Part shown: one piece after another, positions 1 to 7,308 of the stretch | Numbering within the stretch: position 1 is the stretch's first letter | Layout of the letters: every line of letters begins with the position of its first letter | Source of the DNA: Proteobacteria bacterium UBA2383 | GTDB lineage: Bacteria; Pseudomonadota; Gammaproteobacteria; Competibacterales; Competibacteraceae | Reading direction: 5' to 3' | Length of the DNA stretch: 30,531 bases | Assembly (NCBI GenBank): GCA_002343485.1 | Contig: DDST01000006.1 | Span: forward strand, 23,493 to 54,023 | Program-made: the position numbers and the translations under genes | Notes under the pieces: generated by a model | What the model was told of the DNA's origin: nothing | Seen by the model: the letters and a program-made list of their open reading frames with translations, nothing else | Database searches by the model: none

Positions 1-1
1 C

Positions 2-628
2 ATGTACGCGACCATGCTGATCGCAGTACCGACTGGAGTGAAGGTATTCAACTGGATCTCGACCATGTGGCGGGGATCGATGACCTTTGAGACGCCGATG
101 CTGTTTGCTCTTGCATTCGTAGTATTGTTTACGATCGGTGGCTTCTCCGGGCTGATGCTGGCCATCGCACCAGCGGACTTCCAGTACCATGATACCTATT
201 TCGTGGTAGCGCATTTCCACTATGTGCTGGTGCCGGGCGCGGTGTTCTCGATCATGGCAGCAGCCTATTATTGGCTGCCGAAGTGGACTGGCCACATGTA
301 CAACGAGAAACTGGGTCAATGGCATTTCTGGTTGTCGGTAATCGGGGTTAACGTGCTGTTCTTTCCGCAACACTTCTTGGGATTAGCGGGCATGCCACGC
401 CGCATCCCGGACTACGCCCTGCAATTCACCGAGTTCAACATGCTCTCGACGGTGGGCGCGTTCATCTTCGGTGTTTCGCAACTCTTATTTGCCTACAACG
501 TGATCCAGACCATCCGTGGTGGTGCCAAGGCGACCGATCAAGTGTGGGAAGGTGCGAAGGGGTTGGAATGGACGCTGAGTTCACCGCCGCCGTATCATAC
601 CTTTCAAACTGCACCGCGGGTGGATTGA
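2..628 (+). CDS. ctaD: Cytochrome c oxidase subunit I, C-terminal part (partial)
   Basis: This is the last 208 codons of the catalytic subunit of aa3-type cytochrome c oxidase. The reading frame is open at the window edge, so the N-terminal half lies upstream. The hallmark segment HDTYFVVAHFHYVL carries the two histidines that ligand heme a3 and heme a. The preceding VPTGVKVFNW segment holds the conserved Thr and Lys of the K proton channel. Several membrane helices follow, and the protein ends in a short hydrophilic tail. It is the first visible gene of an oxidase and heme A assembly cluster; subunit II is expected upstream. The identification is very secure. Confidence 0.97.
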   Translation: MYATMLIAVPTGVKVFNWISTMWRGSMTFETPMLFALAFVVLFTIGGFSGLMLAIAPADFQYHDTYFVVAHFHYVLVPGAVFSIMAAAYYWLPKWTGHMYNEKLGQWHFWLSVIGVNVLFFPQHFLGLAGMPRRIPDYALQFTEFNMLSTVGAFIFGVSQLLFAYNVIQTIRGGAKATDQVWEGAKGLEWTLSSPPPYHTFQTAPRVD

Positions 629-647
629 TCATCGTATCAAAGTGGTT

Positions 648-709
648 GTAGCGCGGGCATCCTGCCCGTGTTTCTTTGACTTGCACACGGGCAAGGATGC
701 CCGCGCCAC
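648..709. repeat. Near-perfect inverted repeat, REP/MITE-like
   Basis: A left arm at 648-671 and a right arm at 685-709 are reverse complements apart from one mismatch and one extra base, with a 13-base spacer. The core of each arm contains GCGGGCATCCTGCCCG or its near copy. Transcribed, it would form a very stable hairpin of about 24 pairs between ctaD and the ferritin-like gene. It has no U-tract, so it is not a classical terminator. I infer a dispersed palindromic element that could also attenuate transcription or stabilise mRNA ends. Confidence 0.8.
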
Positions 710-726
710 ATCGAGGAGAAGCCGGC

Positions 727-1014
727 ATGGCGAATGAAGGCTATCACGAGCCAATCAATGAACTATCCAGCGAAACGCGGGATATGCATCGAGCGATTAT
801 CTCGCTGATGGAAGAGTTGGAAGCAGTGGATTGGTATAATCAGCGGGTGGATGCCTGCAAAAATCCTGAGCTGAAGGTGATTTTGGCCCATAACCGTGAT
901 GAGGAGAAAGAACACGCAGCCATGGTGCTGGAGTGGATCCGCCGTCAGGATCCCGCCTTCGATCATGAATTGCGGGATTATCTTTTTACCGAAAAGACCA
1001 TTGCCCACGGATAA
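727..1014 (+). CDS. Encapsulated-ferritin-type protein (EncFtn family)
   Basis: This 95-residue protein closely resembles, from memory, the ferritin-like cargo of encapsulin nanocompartments such as the Rhodospirillum rubrum protein. The core EELEAVDWY (29-37) and HNRDEEKEHAAM (55-66) match that family. Glu30, Glu60 and His63 correspond to its ferroxidase ligands, Glu29 and Glu32 to its metal entry site, and Tyr37 and Trp36 are kept. Family members oxidise Fe(II) at a di-iron site shared between two subunits. The ATG at 727 follows a GAGGAGA ribosome site; an upstream in-frame ATG at 676 would run through the inverted repeat and is unlikely. Oddities: the protein ends soon after YLFTE, without the usual C-terminal encapsulation tail; no shell gene is adjacent; and it sits inside an oxidase cluster. 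Confidence 0.88.
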   Translation: MANEGYHEPINELSSETRDMHRAIISLMEELEAVDWYNQRVDACKNPELKVILAHNRDEEKEHAAMVLEWIRRQDPAFDHELRDYLFTEKTIAHG

Positions 1015-1027
1015 GACAGGAACAGGT

Positions 1028-1150
1028 ATGGATACATCGAAAAAACCGGACCCTGCACTCGCGATGCGCACTCGGCGCACAGCGTTGCTGCTAGGTGCGC
1101 TAGCGTTGACGTTTTATCTGGGCATTATCGTCATTATGGGCCTGCAATGA
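1028..1150 (+). CDS. Small single-helix membrane protein, probable oxidase assembly factor
   Basis: A 40-residue protein begins at an ATG preceded by AGGAACAG, and its stop overlaps the ctaG start (ATGA). It has a charged N-terminus with several Arg and Lys residues (about 1-17), then one hydrophobic helix (about 18-38), suggesting an inner-membrane protein with its N-terminus in the cytoplasm. Small proteins of this shape directly upstream of ctaG are often annotated as cytochrome oxidase small assembly proteins. That role is inferred from position and layout; no catalytic motif is present. Translational coupling to ctaG supports a shared job. Confidence 0.72.
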   Translation: MDTSKKPDPALAMRTRRTALLLGALALTFYLGIIVIMGLQ

Positions 1151-1740
1151 ACAAGACCATTGATAGCGATGTATTGAACTCCGATCCAGCATCTCTGGAA
1201 AAAGATCGTCTGCGGCAAGCGAACCGCCGGCTGGTACGGCGCATGTTGTTGATTACTGCCGCTATGTTCGGTTTTGGTTTTGCGATGGTTCCGATCTATG
1301 ATGTGCTCTGCCAAGTAACTGGATTGAACGGCAAGACGGGCAGTCGTGTGGCTGCAGTGGAACCGATGAAAATTGATGAATCGCGCACCGTCACCGTGGA
1401 GTTCGTGGCTAATCTAAATGTGACCGCGCCGTGGGAATTTGCACCCCAGGTGACGCGCATGACAGTTCACCCCGGCCAGTTTTACCAGACGCATTTTCAT
1501 GCCCGTAACTTGACCCATCAATCGTTGGTAGGGCAGGCGATTCCGAGCGTTTCGCCAGGGCTGGCTGCATCGCACTTCCAAAAGATTGAGTGTTTCTGCT
1601 TCAATCGCCAACAGTTCCACGCGGGGGAAAGCAAAGAAATGCCGGTCACATTCCGCATCGATCCGGACTTGCCGCCAGATGTGCGGACAGTCACGCTATC
1701 CTATACTTTCTTTCGACTTGATGAAGCGGGTGGTTCGTAA
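1147..1740 (+). CDS. ctaG: Cytochrome c oxidase assembly protein CtaG/Cox11
   Basis: This 197-residue copper chaperone delivers copper to the CuB site of oxidase subunit I on the periplasmic side. A cytoplasmic N-terminus is followed by one membrane helix (about 33-50) and a periplasmic beta-rich domain. The family's copper-binding signature appears as KIECFCF, with Cys149 and Cys151; Cys55 near the helix is also typical. Length is normal for the family. It overlaps the preceding small membrane gene by 4 bases and precedes ctaE, so it is very likely in the oxidase operon. Confidence 0.96.
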   Translation: MNKTIDSDVLNSDPASLEKDRLRQANRRLVRRMLLITAAMFGFGFAMVPIYDVLCQVTGLNGKTGSRVAAVEPMKIDESRTVTVEFVANLNVTAPWEFAPQVTRMTVHPGQFYQTHFHARNLTHQSLVGQAIPSVSPGLAASHFQKIECFCFNRQQFHAGESKEMPVTFRIDPDLPPDVRTVTLSYTFFRLDEAGGS

Positions 1741-1791
1741 TTCCAAACCCTCCGCATTGACTGAATTAACCAACCTAAGGGGGATTTTTCC

Positions 1792-2670
1792 ATGGCGACG
1801 CATGCACACGCGCCGGCTTCCGATATCTATTATGTGCCAAATCAAAGTCACTGGCCGATTGTTGCTTCAATCAGTCTGTTCACGATGATGTTTGGCGGGG
1901 CTACGTTGTTGAACGGCAGCGGCAGTACATTGCTGCTAATTGGTTTGGCGATGATTCTGACCACTATGTTCGGCTGGTTTGGCACGGTGGTGATGGAAAG
2001 CGAACGTGGATTTTACAACGAGCAGATGGACCGTTCCTTCCGCTGGGGTATGGCATGGTTTATCTTCTCGGAAGTCATGTTCTTTGCCGCGTTTTTTGGC
2101 GCGCTGTTTTACGCCCGTCAGTATTCGGTACCCTGGTTGGGCGGTGAAACTGAACATGGCATTCTCACCCAAAGCCTGCTGTGGTCGGGGTACGAGGCCA
2201 CGTGGCCAACCAATGGGCCGGATAGAGTCGGCGGTTTCTTCGCACCGATGCATGCTTGGGGCTTGCCGGCGATCAACACGTTGATCCTGCTGAGCAGCGG
2301 CGTGACGATCACTTGGGCGCATTGGGGTTTGGTGGAAGGGAATCGTGCAAAACTTATCAAGGGTCTTGCTGCTACTGTTGCGCTAGGCGTGCTGTTCTTG
2401 ACCTTGCAGGCTATTGAATATCATGAGGCCTATCAGGAGTTGCATCTAACATTAGGCAGCGGCATTTATGGGTCTACTTTCTTTATGCTGACTGGGTTTC
2501 ATGGTCTGCACGTCACCATTGGCGCCATTATCCTGGCGGTGATTCTGTTTCGCAGCATGGCCGGTCACTTTTCACCACACAAGCACTTTGCCTTTGAGGC
2601 GGCGGCGTGGTACTGGCACTTTGTAGACGTGGTCTGGCTGGGGTTGTTTATCTTCGTTTACTGGATGTGA
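1792..2670 (+). CDS. ctaE: Cytochrome c oxidase subunit III
   Basis: A 292-residue integral membrane protein with the expected seven hydrophobic helices. It stabilises the catalytic subunit and may guide oxygen to it. Family landmarks are WFIFSEVMFFAAFF with the conserved Glu, HAWGLPAINTLILLSSG, TGFHGLHVTIG and the C-terminal WYWHFVDVVWLGLFIFVYW. The ATG is preceded by a strong AAGGGGG ribosome site. It lies 51 bases after ctaG. Its 3' end overlaps by 13 bases the end of a small membrane gene on the opposite strand. Confidence 0.97.
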   Translation: MATHAHAPASDIYYVPNQSHWPIVASISLFTMMFGGATLLNGSGSTLLLIGLAMILTTMFGWFGTVVMESERGFYNEQMDRSFRWGMAWFIFSEVMFFAAFFGALFYARQYSVPWLGGETEHGILTQSLLWSGYEATWPTNGPDRVGGFFAPMHAWGLPAINTLILLSSGVTITWAHWGLVEGNRAKLIKGLAATVALGVLFLTLQAIEYHEAYQELHLTLGSGIYGSTFFMLTGFHGLHVTIGAIILAVILFRSMAGHFSPHKHFAFEAAAWYWHFVDVVWLGLFIFVYWM

Positions 2671-2897
2671 GCGGCTGGAGCCGGCTCGCGTTGAATCACA
2701 CCGTGTGGCGTAATAAGTCCGGTGGCGTAGGCAATCATTAACAGGATGAATAGGCCAGCTGACAAAGCGATCCGCACGGTGAGCGCCTTGACGGTGCGTG
2801 GGTTGTGTCCCTGGTCGTGGATCAGGAAAAACAGCCCGGAACCGAGGCTGGCGAGGATGAGCAGCAGCATGACAGCGACAATGATCTTGATCAGCAT
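2658..2897 (-). CDS. DUF2909-type twin-transmembrane protein
   Basis: A 79-residue protein with two hydrophobic helices (about 3-23 and 40-60) joined by a short polar loop, HDQGHNPRTVKAL. This fits my memory of the DUF2909 family, a small inner-membrane family of unknown function often found antisense between oxidase subunit III and SURF1 genes. The start chosen is the ATG giving MLIKIIVAV; the frame extends 34 codons upstream but that part looks non-coding and would run under the SURF1 start. Its tail converges on ctaE with a 13-base overlap. A role in respiration is inferred from location only. Confidence 0.78.
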   Translation of the reverse strand: MLIKIIVAVMLLLILASLGSGLFFLIHDQGHNPRTVKALTVRIALSAGLFILLMIAYATGLITPHGVIQREPAPAAHIQ

Positions 2898-2975
2898 GGG
2901 GGGATTCCAGGGGTTAATGACCGCTGGGAGTATAACCCAATCGGTCTGGCATTGAAGGATACCGATGCCAAGCTG

Positions 2976-3734
2976 ATGGATGGCAAGCCTCAAAAACAAG
3001 GAGGCGCTTGGAAATTTTATCCAGGTTGGCCATCAACCCTTGCAGTGTTGTTATTGCTACCCCTGCTGTTGTCGCTGGGTTTTTGGCAACTGGATCGGTC
3101 ATGGCAGAAGACGGAATTGCAAACGGCCTTTGTCAAACAATCCCAGCAACTGCCAATGCCCCTTAATAATCTCAATCCTGCTGACTCCAGCAATTACTAT
3201 CGCCGGGTGATTGCGATTGGCCACTATGACGATGCACGTCAACTGTTGCTGGACAACCAGTTGCTTAATGGCCAACCGGGTTACCATGTGCTGACGCCGC
3301 TAAGGCTGGCTGATGGCGAGGCGATGCTGGTCAACCGGGGATGGATTGCGCTGGGCGGTTCGCGGCAGGTTTTGCCAGATGTTGCCGTCACTACCGAATC
3401 TGTTACGGTCAATGGCCGTCTTGCCCAGCCAGCGAATCCCGGCCTCCGTCTGGGTGAGGCGGGCGGTGCTGACTGGAACTGGCCACGGGTTATTCAATAT
3501 GTCGATTACGCACCACTTTCTGCAATTCTGGGTTACCCCCTAAAACCTGCCGTTATTTTGCTGGACCCAGAAGCCCGTCAGGGCTACTGGCGCGATTGGC
3601 AACCAAATTTTGGCGGTTTTGGTCCCGAACGCCACCAGGGCTATGCGGTACAATGGTTCGCCTTGTCGGCCGCGCTGGTTATTTTGTACATCGTCGCCGG
3701 TATTCGTCGGAAAATCCCTTCTGCATTAGAATGA
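2976..3734 (+). CDS. SURF1 family cytochrome oxidase biogenesis protein
   Basis: About 252 residues with the classic SURF1 layout: an N-terminal membrane helix, a periplasmic domain, and a C-terminal helix. Landmarks are LGFWQLDR just after helix one, VNRGWI mid-protein, and GYAVQWFALSAALVILYI at the second helix. SURF1 proteins help place heme A into subunit I. The frame is open upstream to 2805, but those residues are highly polar and lie opposite the DUF2909 gene, so the ATG at 2976 is preferred. A weak ribosome site makes the exact start uncertain by some codons. Confidence 0.92.
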   Translation: MDGKPQKQGGAWKFYPGWPSTLAVLLLLPLLLSLGFWQLDRSWQKTELQTAFVKQSQQLPMPLNNLNPADSSNYYRRVIAIGHYDDARQLLLDNQLLNGQPGYHVLTPLRLADGEAMLVNRGWIALGGSRQVLPDVAVTTESVTVNGRLAQPANPGLRLGEAGGADWNWPRVIQYVDYAPLSAILGYPLKPAVILLDPEARQGYWRDWQPNFGGFGPERHQGYAVQWFALSAALVILYIVAGIRRKIPSALE

Positions 3735-3783
3735 CTCAATCCGTAAGTCTAAAAAGCAGGATGCCTGTCCCACTTAATATTTA

Positions 3784-4419
3784 ATGACGATGAGCGCACA
3801 GACTCTTCCTTTCAAGTTATCGGTTATTCCTCCACAGTGGCGGCAACGATTGATTTTGTTGTTCGTCATCGCTTGCTTCGTGCTGCCCCTCGCCATAGCT
3901 TGGTTGTTGCTAGCCGACAATTGGCGGCCCAGTGGCGCAGCGCAACATGGTGAGTTGTTGAATCCCGCCCGCCCACTTCCAGATTTGCGTTTCGTTCCGA
4001 TCGATGAACGGCCGTGGGATCAGACGGTGCTACAGGGACATTGGCTCATGGTCTATGTCGGTACAGCAGCGCAGTGCAATGCGCCTTGCCGCACAAGTCT
4101 ATATGACATGCGGCAGGTGCGGCTGGCCTTGGGCAAGGAACTGGTGCGGGTGAAAACCGTATTGCTATTGGATGGAATGCCTAATGCTGAACTGCGTCAA
4201 TGGCTGGCTACGGAACATGCCGATATGTTAACAGGTGTAGCGGATGCTGAAATCCGTAACGCGTTCCTCCAGGCGTTCGTTGAGGCAGAGCAGGGCAGCG
4301 GCTGGATTTATCTGGTTGACCCGCTTGGCAATCTGTTGATGCGCTATCCAACCACGGTCAAGCCCGGCGGAATGCTGAAGGATTTGAAGCGGCTACTGCG
4401 CTTATCCAAGATTGGATGA
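3784..4419 (+). CDS. Sco-like membrane-anchored thioredoxin-fold protein
   Basis: A 211-residue protein with one N-terminal membrane helix (about 21-43) and a periplasmic domain shaped like Sco/thioredoxin proteins. WLMVYVGTAAQCNAPC gives a CxxxC pair, Cys98 and Cys102, the spacing used by Sco copper chaperones. The later strand WIYLVDPLGNLLMRY matches the Sco core, but the copper-binding His that normally precedes it (as in VDHS) is missing; the local sequence is EQGSGW. It may therefore act as a disulfide reductase for oxidase copper sites rather than a copper carrier; that is inference. It lies between SURF1 and ctaA. There is an ATG at 3784 and a second in-frame at 3790, with no clear ribosome site for either. 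Confidence 0.75.
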   Translation: MTMSAQTLPFKLSVIPPQWRQRLILLFVIACFVLPLAIAWLLLADNWRPSGAAQHGELLNPARPLPDLRFVPIDERPWDQTVLQGHWLMVYVGTAAQCNAPCRTSLYDMRQVRLALGKELVRVKTVLLLDGMPNAELRQWLATEHADMLTGVADAEIRNAFLQAFVEAEQGSGWIYLVDPLGNLLMRYPTTVKPGGMLKDLKRLLRLSKIG

Positions 4420-4429
4420 AAAGAAATTT

Positions 4430-5434
4430 ATGCATAGCAAATGGTTTTACCGCCTGACTTGGGCGGCTTTGGCATTAACCTTTATTGTGGTGCTGCTAGG
4501 CGCTTACGTGCGGCTGTCGGATGCTGGATTGGGTTGTCCCGATTGGCCGGGTTGCTACGGGCATTTGGATGTGCCCAGCGAGGCTCACCAAATCGTCAAG
4601 GCCAATGAGGCTTACCCTGATCGTCCGCTGGAGGCGCACAAGGCGTGGAAAGAGATGGTCCACCGCTATTTTGCCGGAACGCTGGGTTTATTGGTTCTGG
4701 GGATAGCGGTGCTGGCTTGGCGGAATCGTCATCAGCCCGGTCAACCAGTCGTTCTGCCCTCACTGCTGGTAGGACTGGTGATTTTCCAGGCGCTACTGGG
4801 TATGTGGACCGTGACTTGGCAATTGAAACCAGTGGTGGTTATGGGCCATCTGCTCGGCGGCCTGGCGACCTTGAGCCTGTTGGCATGGTTAGCGCTACGT
4901 CAAGGTCGATACGGTGGCGATAAGGTGATTGCTCATGCCCGGTCATTGCGCGTTTACGCTGCACTGGGACTGGTTTTGCTGGTTGGCCAGATTGCCCTGG
5001 GCGGCTGGACCAGCGCCAACTACGCTGCCCTGGCCTGCCCGGACTTCCCGGCCTGTCAAGCTCAGTGGTGGCCACCGACTGATTTCAGAGAAGCGTTCAC
5101 GTTGTGGCGAGGATTGGGGATTTCTTACGAAGGTGGTGTGTTGAGCAACGATGCCCGGGTGACTATTCACCTCGTACATCGTCTCGGTGCCGTAGTGGTC
5201 TTGCTCTATTTGGGTTGGCTGGTCTGGCGGTTGATCGTGACTGAAAGCCGGATGTTACAGCGGGCTGGCATCGCTATCGGTGTTTTGCTGGCTTTTCAGC
5301 TCAGTCTAGGTATTGCCAATGTTGTGATGCAATTGCCGTTGCCGGTCGCGGTCGCTCATAATGGCGGCGCGGCGCTACTATTGCTGGCGCTGGTGATGCT
5401 GAACCACCTTGTTCGCCCGGAAACCGTGACATGA
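4430..5434 (+). CDS. ctaA: Heme A synthase (CtaA/Cox15)
   Basis: A polytopic membrane protein of about 334 residues that oxidises the C8 methyl of heme O to give heme A. It shows the two-half architecture of Cox15, with eight or so helices. Landmarks are GAYVRLSDAGLGCPDWPGCYG near the start, a second related cysteine segment ALACPDFPACQ, and heme-ligand histidines in HRYFAGTLG, MGHLLGG, HLVHRLG and AHNGGAAL. An ATG at 4430 was chosen; a TTG at 4412 overlapping the previous gene is a possible alternative. Its stop overlaps the ctaB start by 4 bases, so heme O and heme A synthases are probably translationally coupled. Confidence 0.95.
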   Translation: MHSKWFYRLTWAALALTFIVVLLGAYVRLSDAGLGCPDWPGCYGHLDVPSEAHQIVKANEAYPDRPLEAHKAWKEMVHRYFAGTLGLLVLGIAVLAWRNRHQPGQPVVLPSLLVGLVIFQALLGMWTVTWQLKPVVVMGHLLGGLATLSLLAWLALRQGRYGGDKVIAHARSLRVYAALGLVLLVGQIALGGWTSANYAALACPDFPACQAQWWPPTDFREAFTLWRGLGISYEGGVLSNDARVTIHLVHRLGAVVVLLYLGWLVWRLIVTESRMLQRAGIAIGVLLAFQLSLGIANVVMQLPLPVAVAHNGGAALLLLALVMLNHLVRPETVT

Positions 5435-6345
5435 CAACGACCATCCAGACCCTGCATGCCCGATTCCGCCGCCACTGGCGGGAATATCTGGAACTGACTA
5501 AGCCCAAGGTGGTGGCTCTGATCACTTTTACTGCGATGGTTGGTATGTTGCTGGCAACACCCGGCATGGTACCGTGGCCGATTTTGTTGTTTGGTTCGCT
5601 AGGGATTGCCTTGATGGCCGGTTCCGCCGCCGCCATTAATCACCTGGTTGATCGACGGGTCGATGCGATGATGGCGCGCACTTGCCGCCGGCCGCTGCCG
5701 AGTGGACAACTGGATACCTGGCAGGTATTGACGTTTGCTTTGCTCATCGGCGTACTAGGCTTTGCTTTATTACTGGCGTTCACTAACCCGCTGACCGCTG
5801 TGCTGACCTTCGCTTCATTGATTGGCTATGCGGTGATCTATACCTTGTTCCTCAAGCGGGCTACTCCGCAGAACATTGTCATCGGTGGCGCCGCCGGTGC
5901 AGCCCCGCCCTTGCTGGGTTGGACGGCGGTTACCGGTCAGGTAGATCCTGGCGCGTTGCTGCTGTTTCTGATCATCTACATTTGGACACCGCCGCATTTT
6001 TGGGCACTGGCTATTCACCGCCGCCATGATTACGCGAATGCCGATATTCCCATGCTGCCGGTTACTCACGGCGTGGCCTTCACCCGCTTACATATCCTGC
6101 TATACACTATTCTATTGTTTTTGATTACTTTGCTGCCGTTTCTGACCGGTATGAGCGGTTGGATTTATCTAATCGGTGCGGTTGGATTCGGTCTACACTT
6201 TCTGAGCTACGCGGTGCGTTTGTATGCTACGGAGGATGACACCCTAGCTATGCCAACCTTCGGGTTTTCCATCGTTTATCTGTTCGGGCTGTTCGCTGCG
6301 CTCATGCTCGATCACTACGCATTGCGGTTGTTTGGTGCGCTTTGA
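5431..6345 (+). CDS. cyoE: Protoheme IX farnesyltransferase (heme O synthase)
   Basis: A 304-residue UbiA-superfamily prenyltransferase, also called CtaB, which adds a farnesyl group to protoheme to make heme O, the substrate of the upstream CtaA. The first allylic-diphosphate motif is NHLVDRRVDAMMART, followed by the family signature RPLPSGQ; the second conserved loop is YIWTPPHFWALAIHRRHDYANADIPMLPV. About eight to nine membrane helices are visible, and the length is typical. It is the last gene of the oxidase cluster. Confidence 0.97.
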   Translation: MTTTIQTLHARFRRHWREYLELTKPKVVALITFTAMVGMLLATPGMVPWPILLFGSLGIALMAGSAAAINHLVDRRVDAMMARTCRRPLPSGQLDTWQVLTFALLIGVLGFALLLAFTNPLTAVLTFASLIGYAVIYTLFLKRATPQNIVIGGAAGAAPPLLGWTAVTGQVDPGALLLFLIIYIWTPPHFWALAIHRRHDYANADIPMLPVTHGVAFTRLHILLYTILLFLITLLPFLTGMSGWIYLIGAVGFGLHFLSYAVRLYATEDDTLAMPTFGFSIVYLFGLFAALMLDHYALRLFGAL

Positions 6346-6755
6346 GGCGATTTTTGCATTCGTTTTCAGACGTTGATTGGATATTTTGCTTGATTGCTCC
6401 AAATCCCCCTAATGCCCGAAGCAGTTCGAGGTTGGCAGGTTGCTAGTTCGGTCGAATGCTGTGGAGCATTTCAATAGCTCGCTGGCGTGATTGTCCAGTG
6501 TTCCGCTCCATGGCGCTGCCAGAAACCATCAAGCTAATCAAGCGGTTCCTGTTTCAGTCCGTCGTATTCAGTAGGATGTCCTATCTCTCTTTCGGTATGG
6601 CTCCCTGGTCTCAGATACGAGGTGGGGTGTTCCTTCTGCTTCAAGGGTGCCAGCAGGGTAGCTTTAAGGGGTATGAAAATCCGGTGGGCTAGGCGTAACA
6701 TGCCTTATCCTTGTCTGTGTTAGCTCCTAGGGCCTTGAAATTTGGAGGACCGTCC
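6346..6755. other. 410-base stretch without a convincing gene
   Basis: Between cyoE and the PilZ gene I see no open frame with coding character. An open frame at 6456-6692 has no recognisable domain and no good ribosome site. I found no tRNA, no riboswitch I recognise and no strong terminator hairpin with a U-tract. The segment presumably holds the end of the oxidase transcript and the promoter of the PilZ gene. It could also be a decayed gene. Confidence 0.4.
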
Positions 6756-7163
6756 ATGCGACACTTCATTCGCCATCCCTCGGACATCCCTATCGAGTAC
6801 CGGATCACTCATTCTAAATCCAGCCGGAAAAACCGCTTGAAGGATATTTGTCCGGGTGGACTGTGCTTTCAAACCCACGATGCCCTTACACGAGGTTGTG
6901 TCATTCAGATCATAATCCCGGTTCGGGAGCCTCCATTCAAGGCAACGGGGACCATCGTTTGGTGTCGCCAAACGAATGGCCATTACCATGTAGGTGTTCA
7001 GTTTGCGGACGAGAACACGGAATTTTCCGTGCGTATGGTTGAACAGGTCTGCCAAATCCATCATTACCAGCAGGAAGTACTGAAAAAGGAGGGCCGCTTT
7101 CTCTCTGGAGAGGAAGCGGCAGCCGAATGGGTTTCAAAGTACGCCCGGAATTTCCCATCGTAG
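6756..7163 (+). CDS. PilZ domain protein
   Basis: A 135-residue protein in which residues 1 to about 110 form a PilZ domain, the receptor fold for cyclic di-GMP. An RxxxR motif is present at Arg2-Arg6. The second motif, normally D/NxSxxG, reads DICPGG (Asp30, Cys32, Gly35), so the Ser is replaced by Cys. The later FKATGTIVWC and HYHVGVQF strands are typical of PilZ barrels. The remaining tail looks helical and charged. The ATG at 6756 is well placed after GGAGG (6744-6748). The target process (motility, polysaccharide or other) cannot be told from the context, since no partner gene is adjacent. Confidence 0.88.
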   Translation: MRHFIRHPSDIPIEYRITHSKSSRKNRLKDICPGGLCFQTHDALTRGCVIQIIIPVREPPFKATGTIVWCRQTNGHYHVGVQFADENTEFSVRMVEQVCQIHHYQQEVLKKEGRFLSGEEAAAEWVSKYARNFPS

Positions 7164-7308
7164 CCTATTGCTGGTGCAGCGCCGGCTGAACCTCAACCTG
7201 TCCCATCCGCAAAAAGATAGTAACTCCCGGATGTTCCACATGCTGGGGATTGCTTCCCATTCCTAGTGCAGCTTGCTGAATAAAATACATATATCCATTA
7301 TGTGATTA

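Noticed and set aside
676..726. N-terminal extension of the ferritin-like protein
   Set aside because: It would be encoded by the inverted repeat, and the ATG at 727 has a good ribosome site and matches the family start.
462..728. Open frame on the - strand over the end of ctaD and the inverted repeat
   Set aside because: It is a shadow of ctaD and of the palindrome, with no domain and no ribosome site.
2805..2975. N-terminal extension of SURF1
   Set aside because: Very polar residues opposite the DUF2909 gene, unlike SURF1 N-termini.
6456..6692. 78-codon open frame upstream of the PilZ gene
   Set aside because: No recognisable features, no ribosome site and mixed composition; likely chance.
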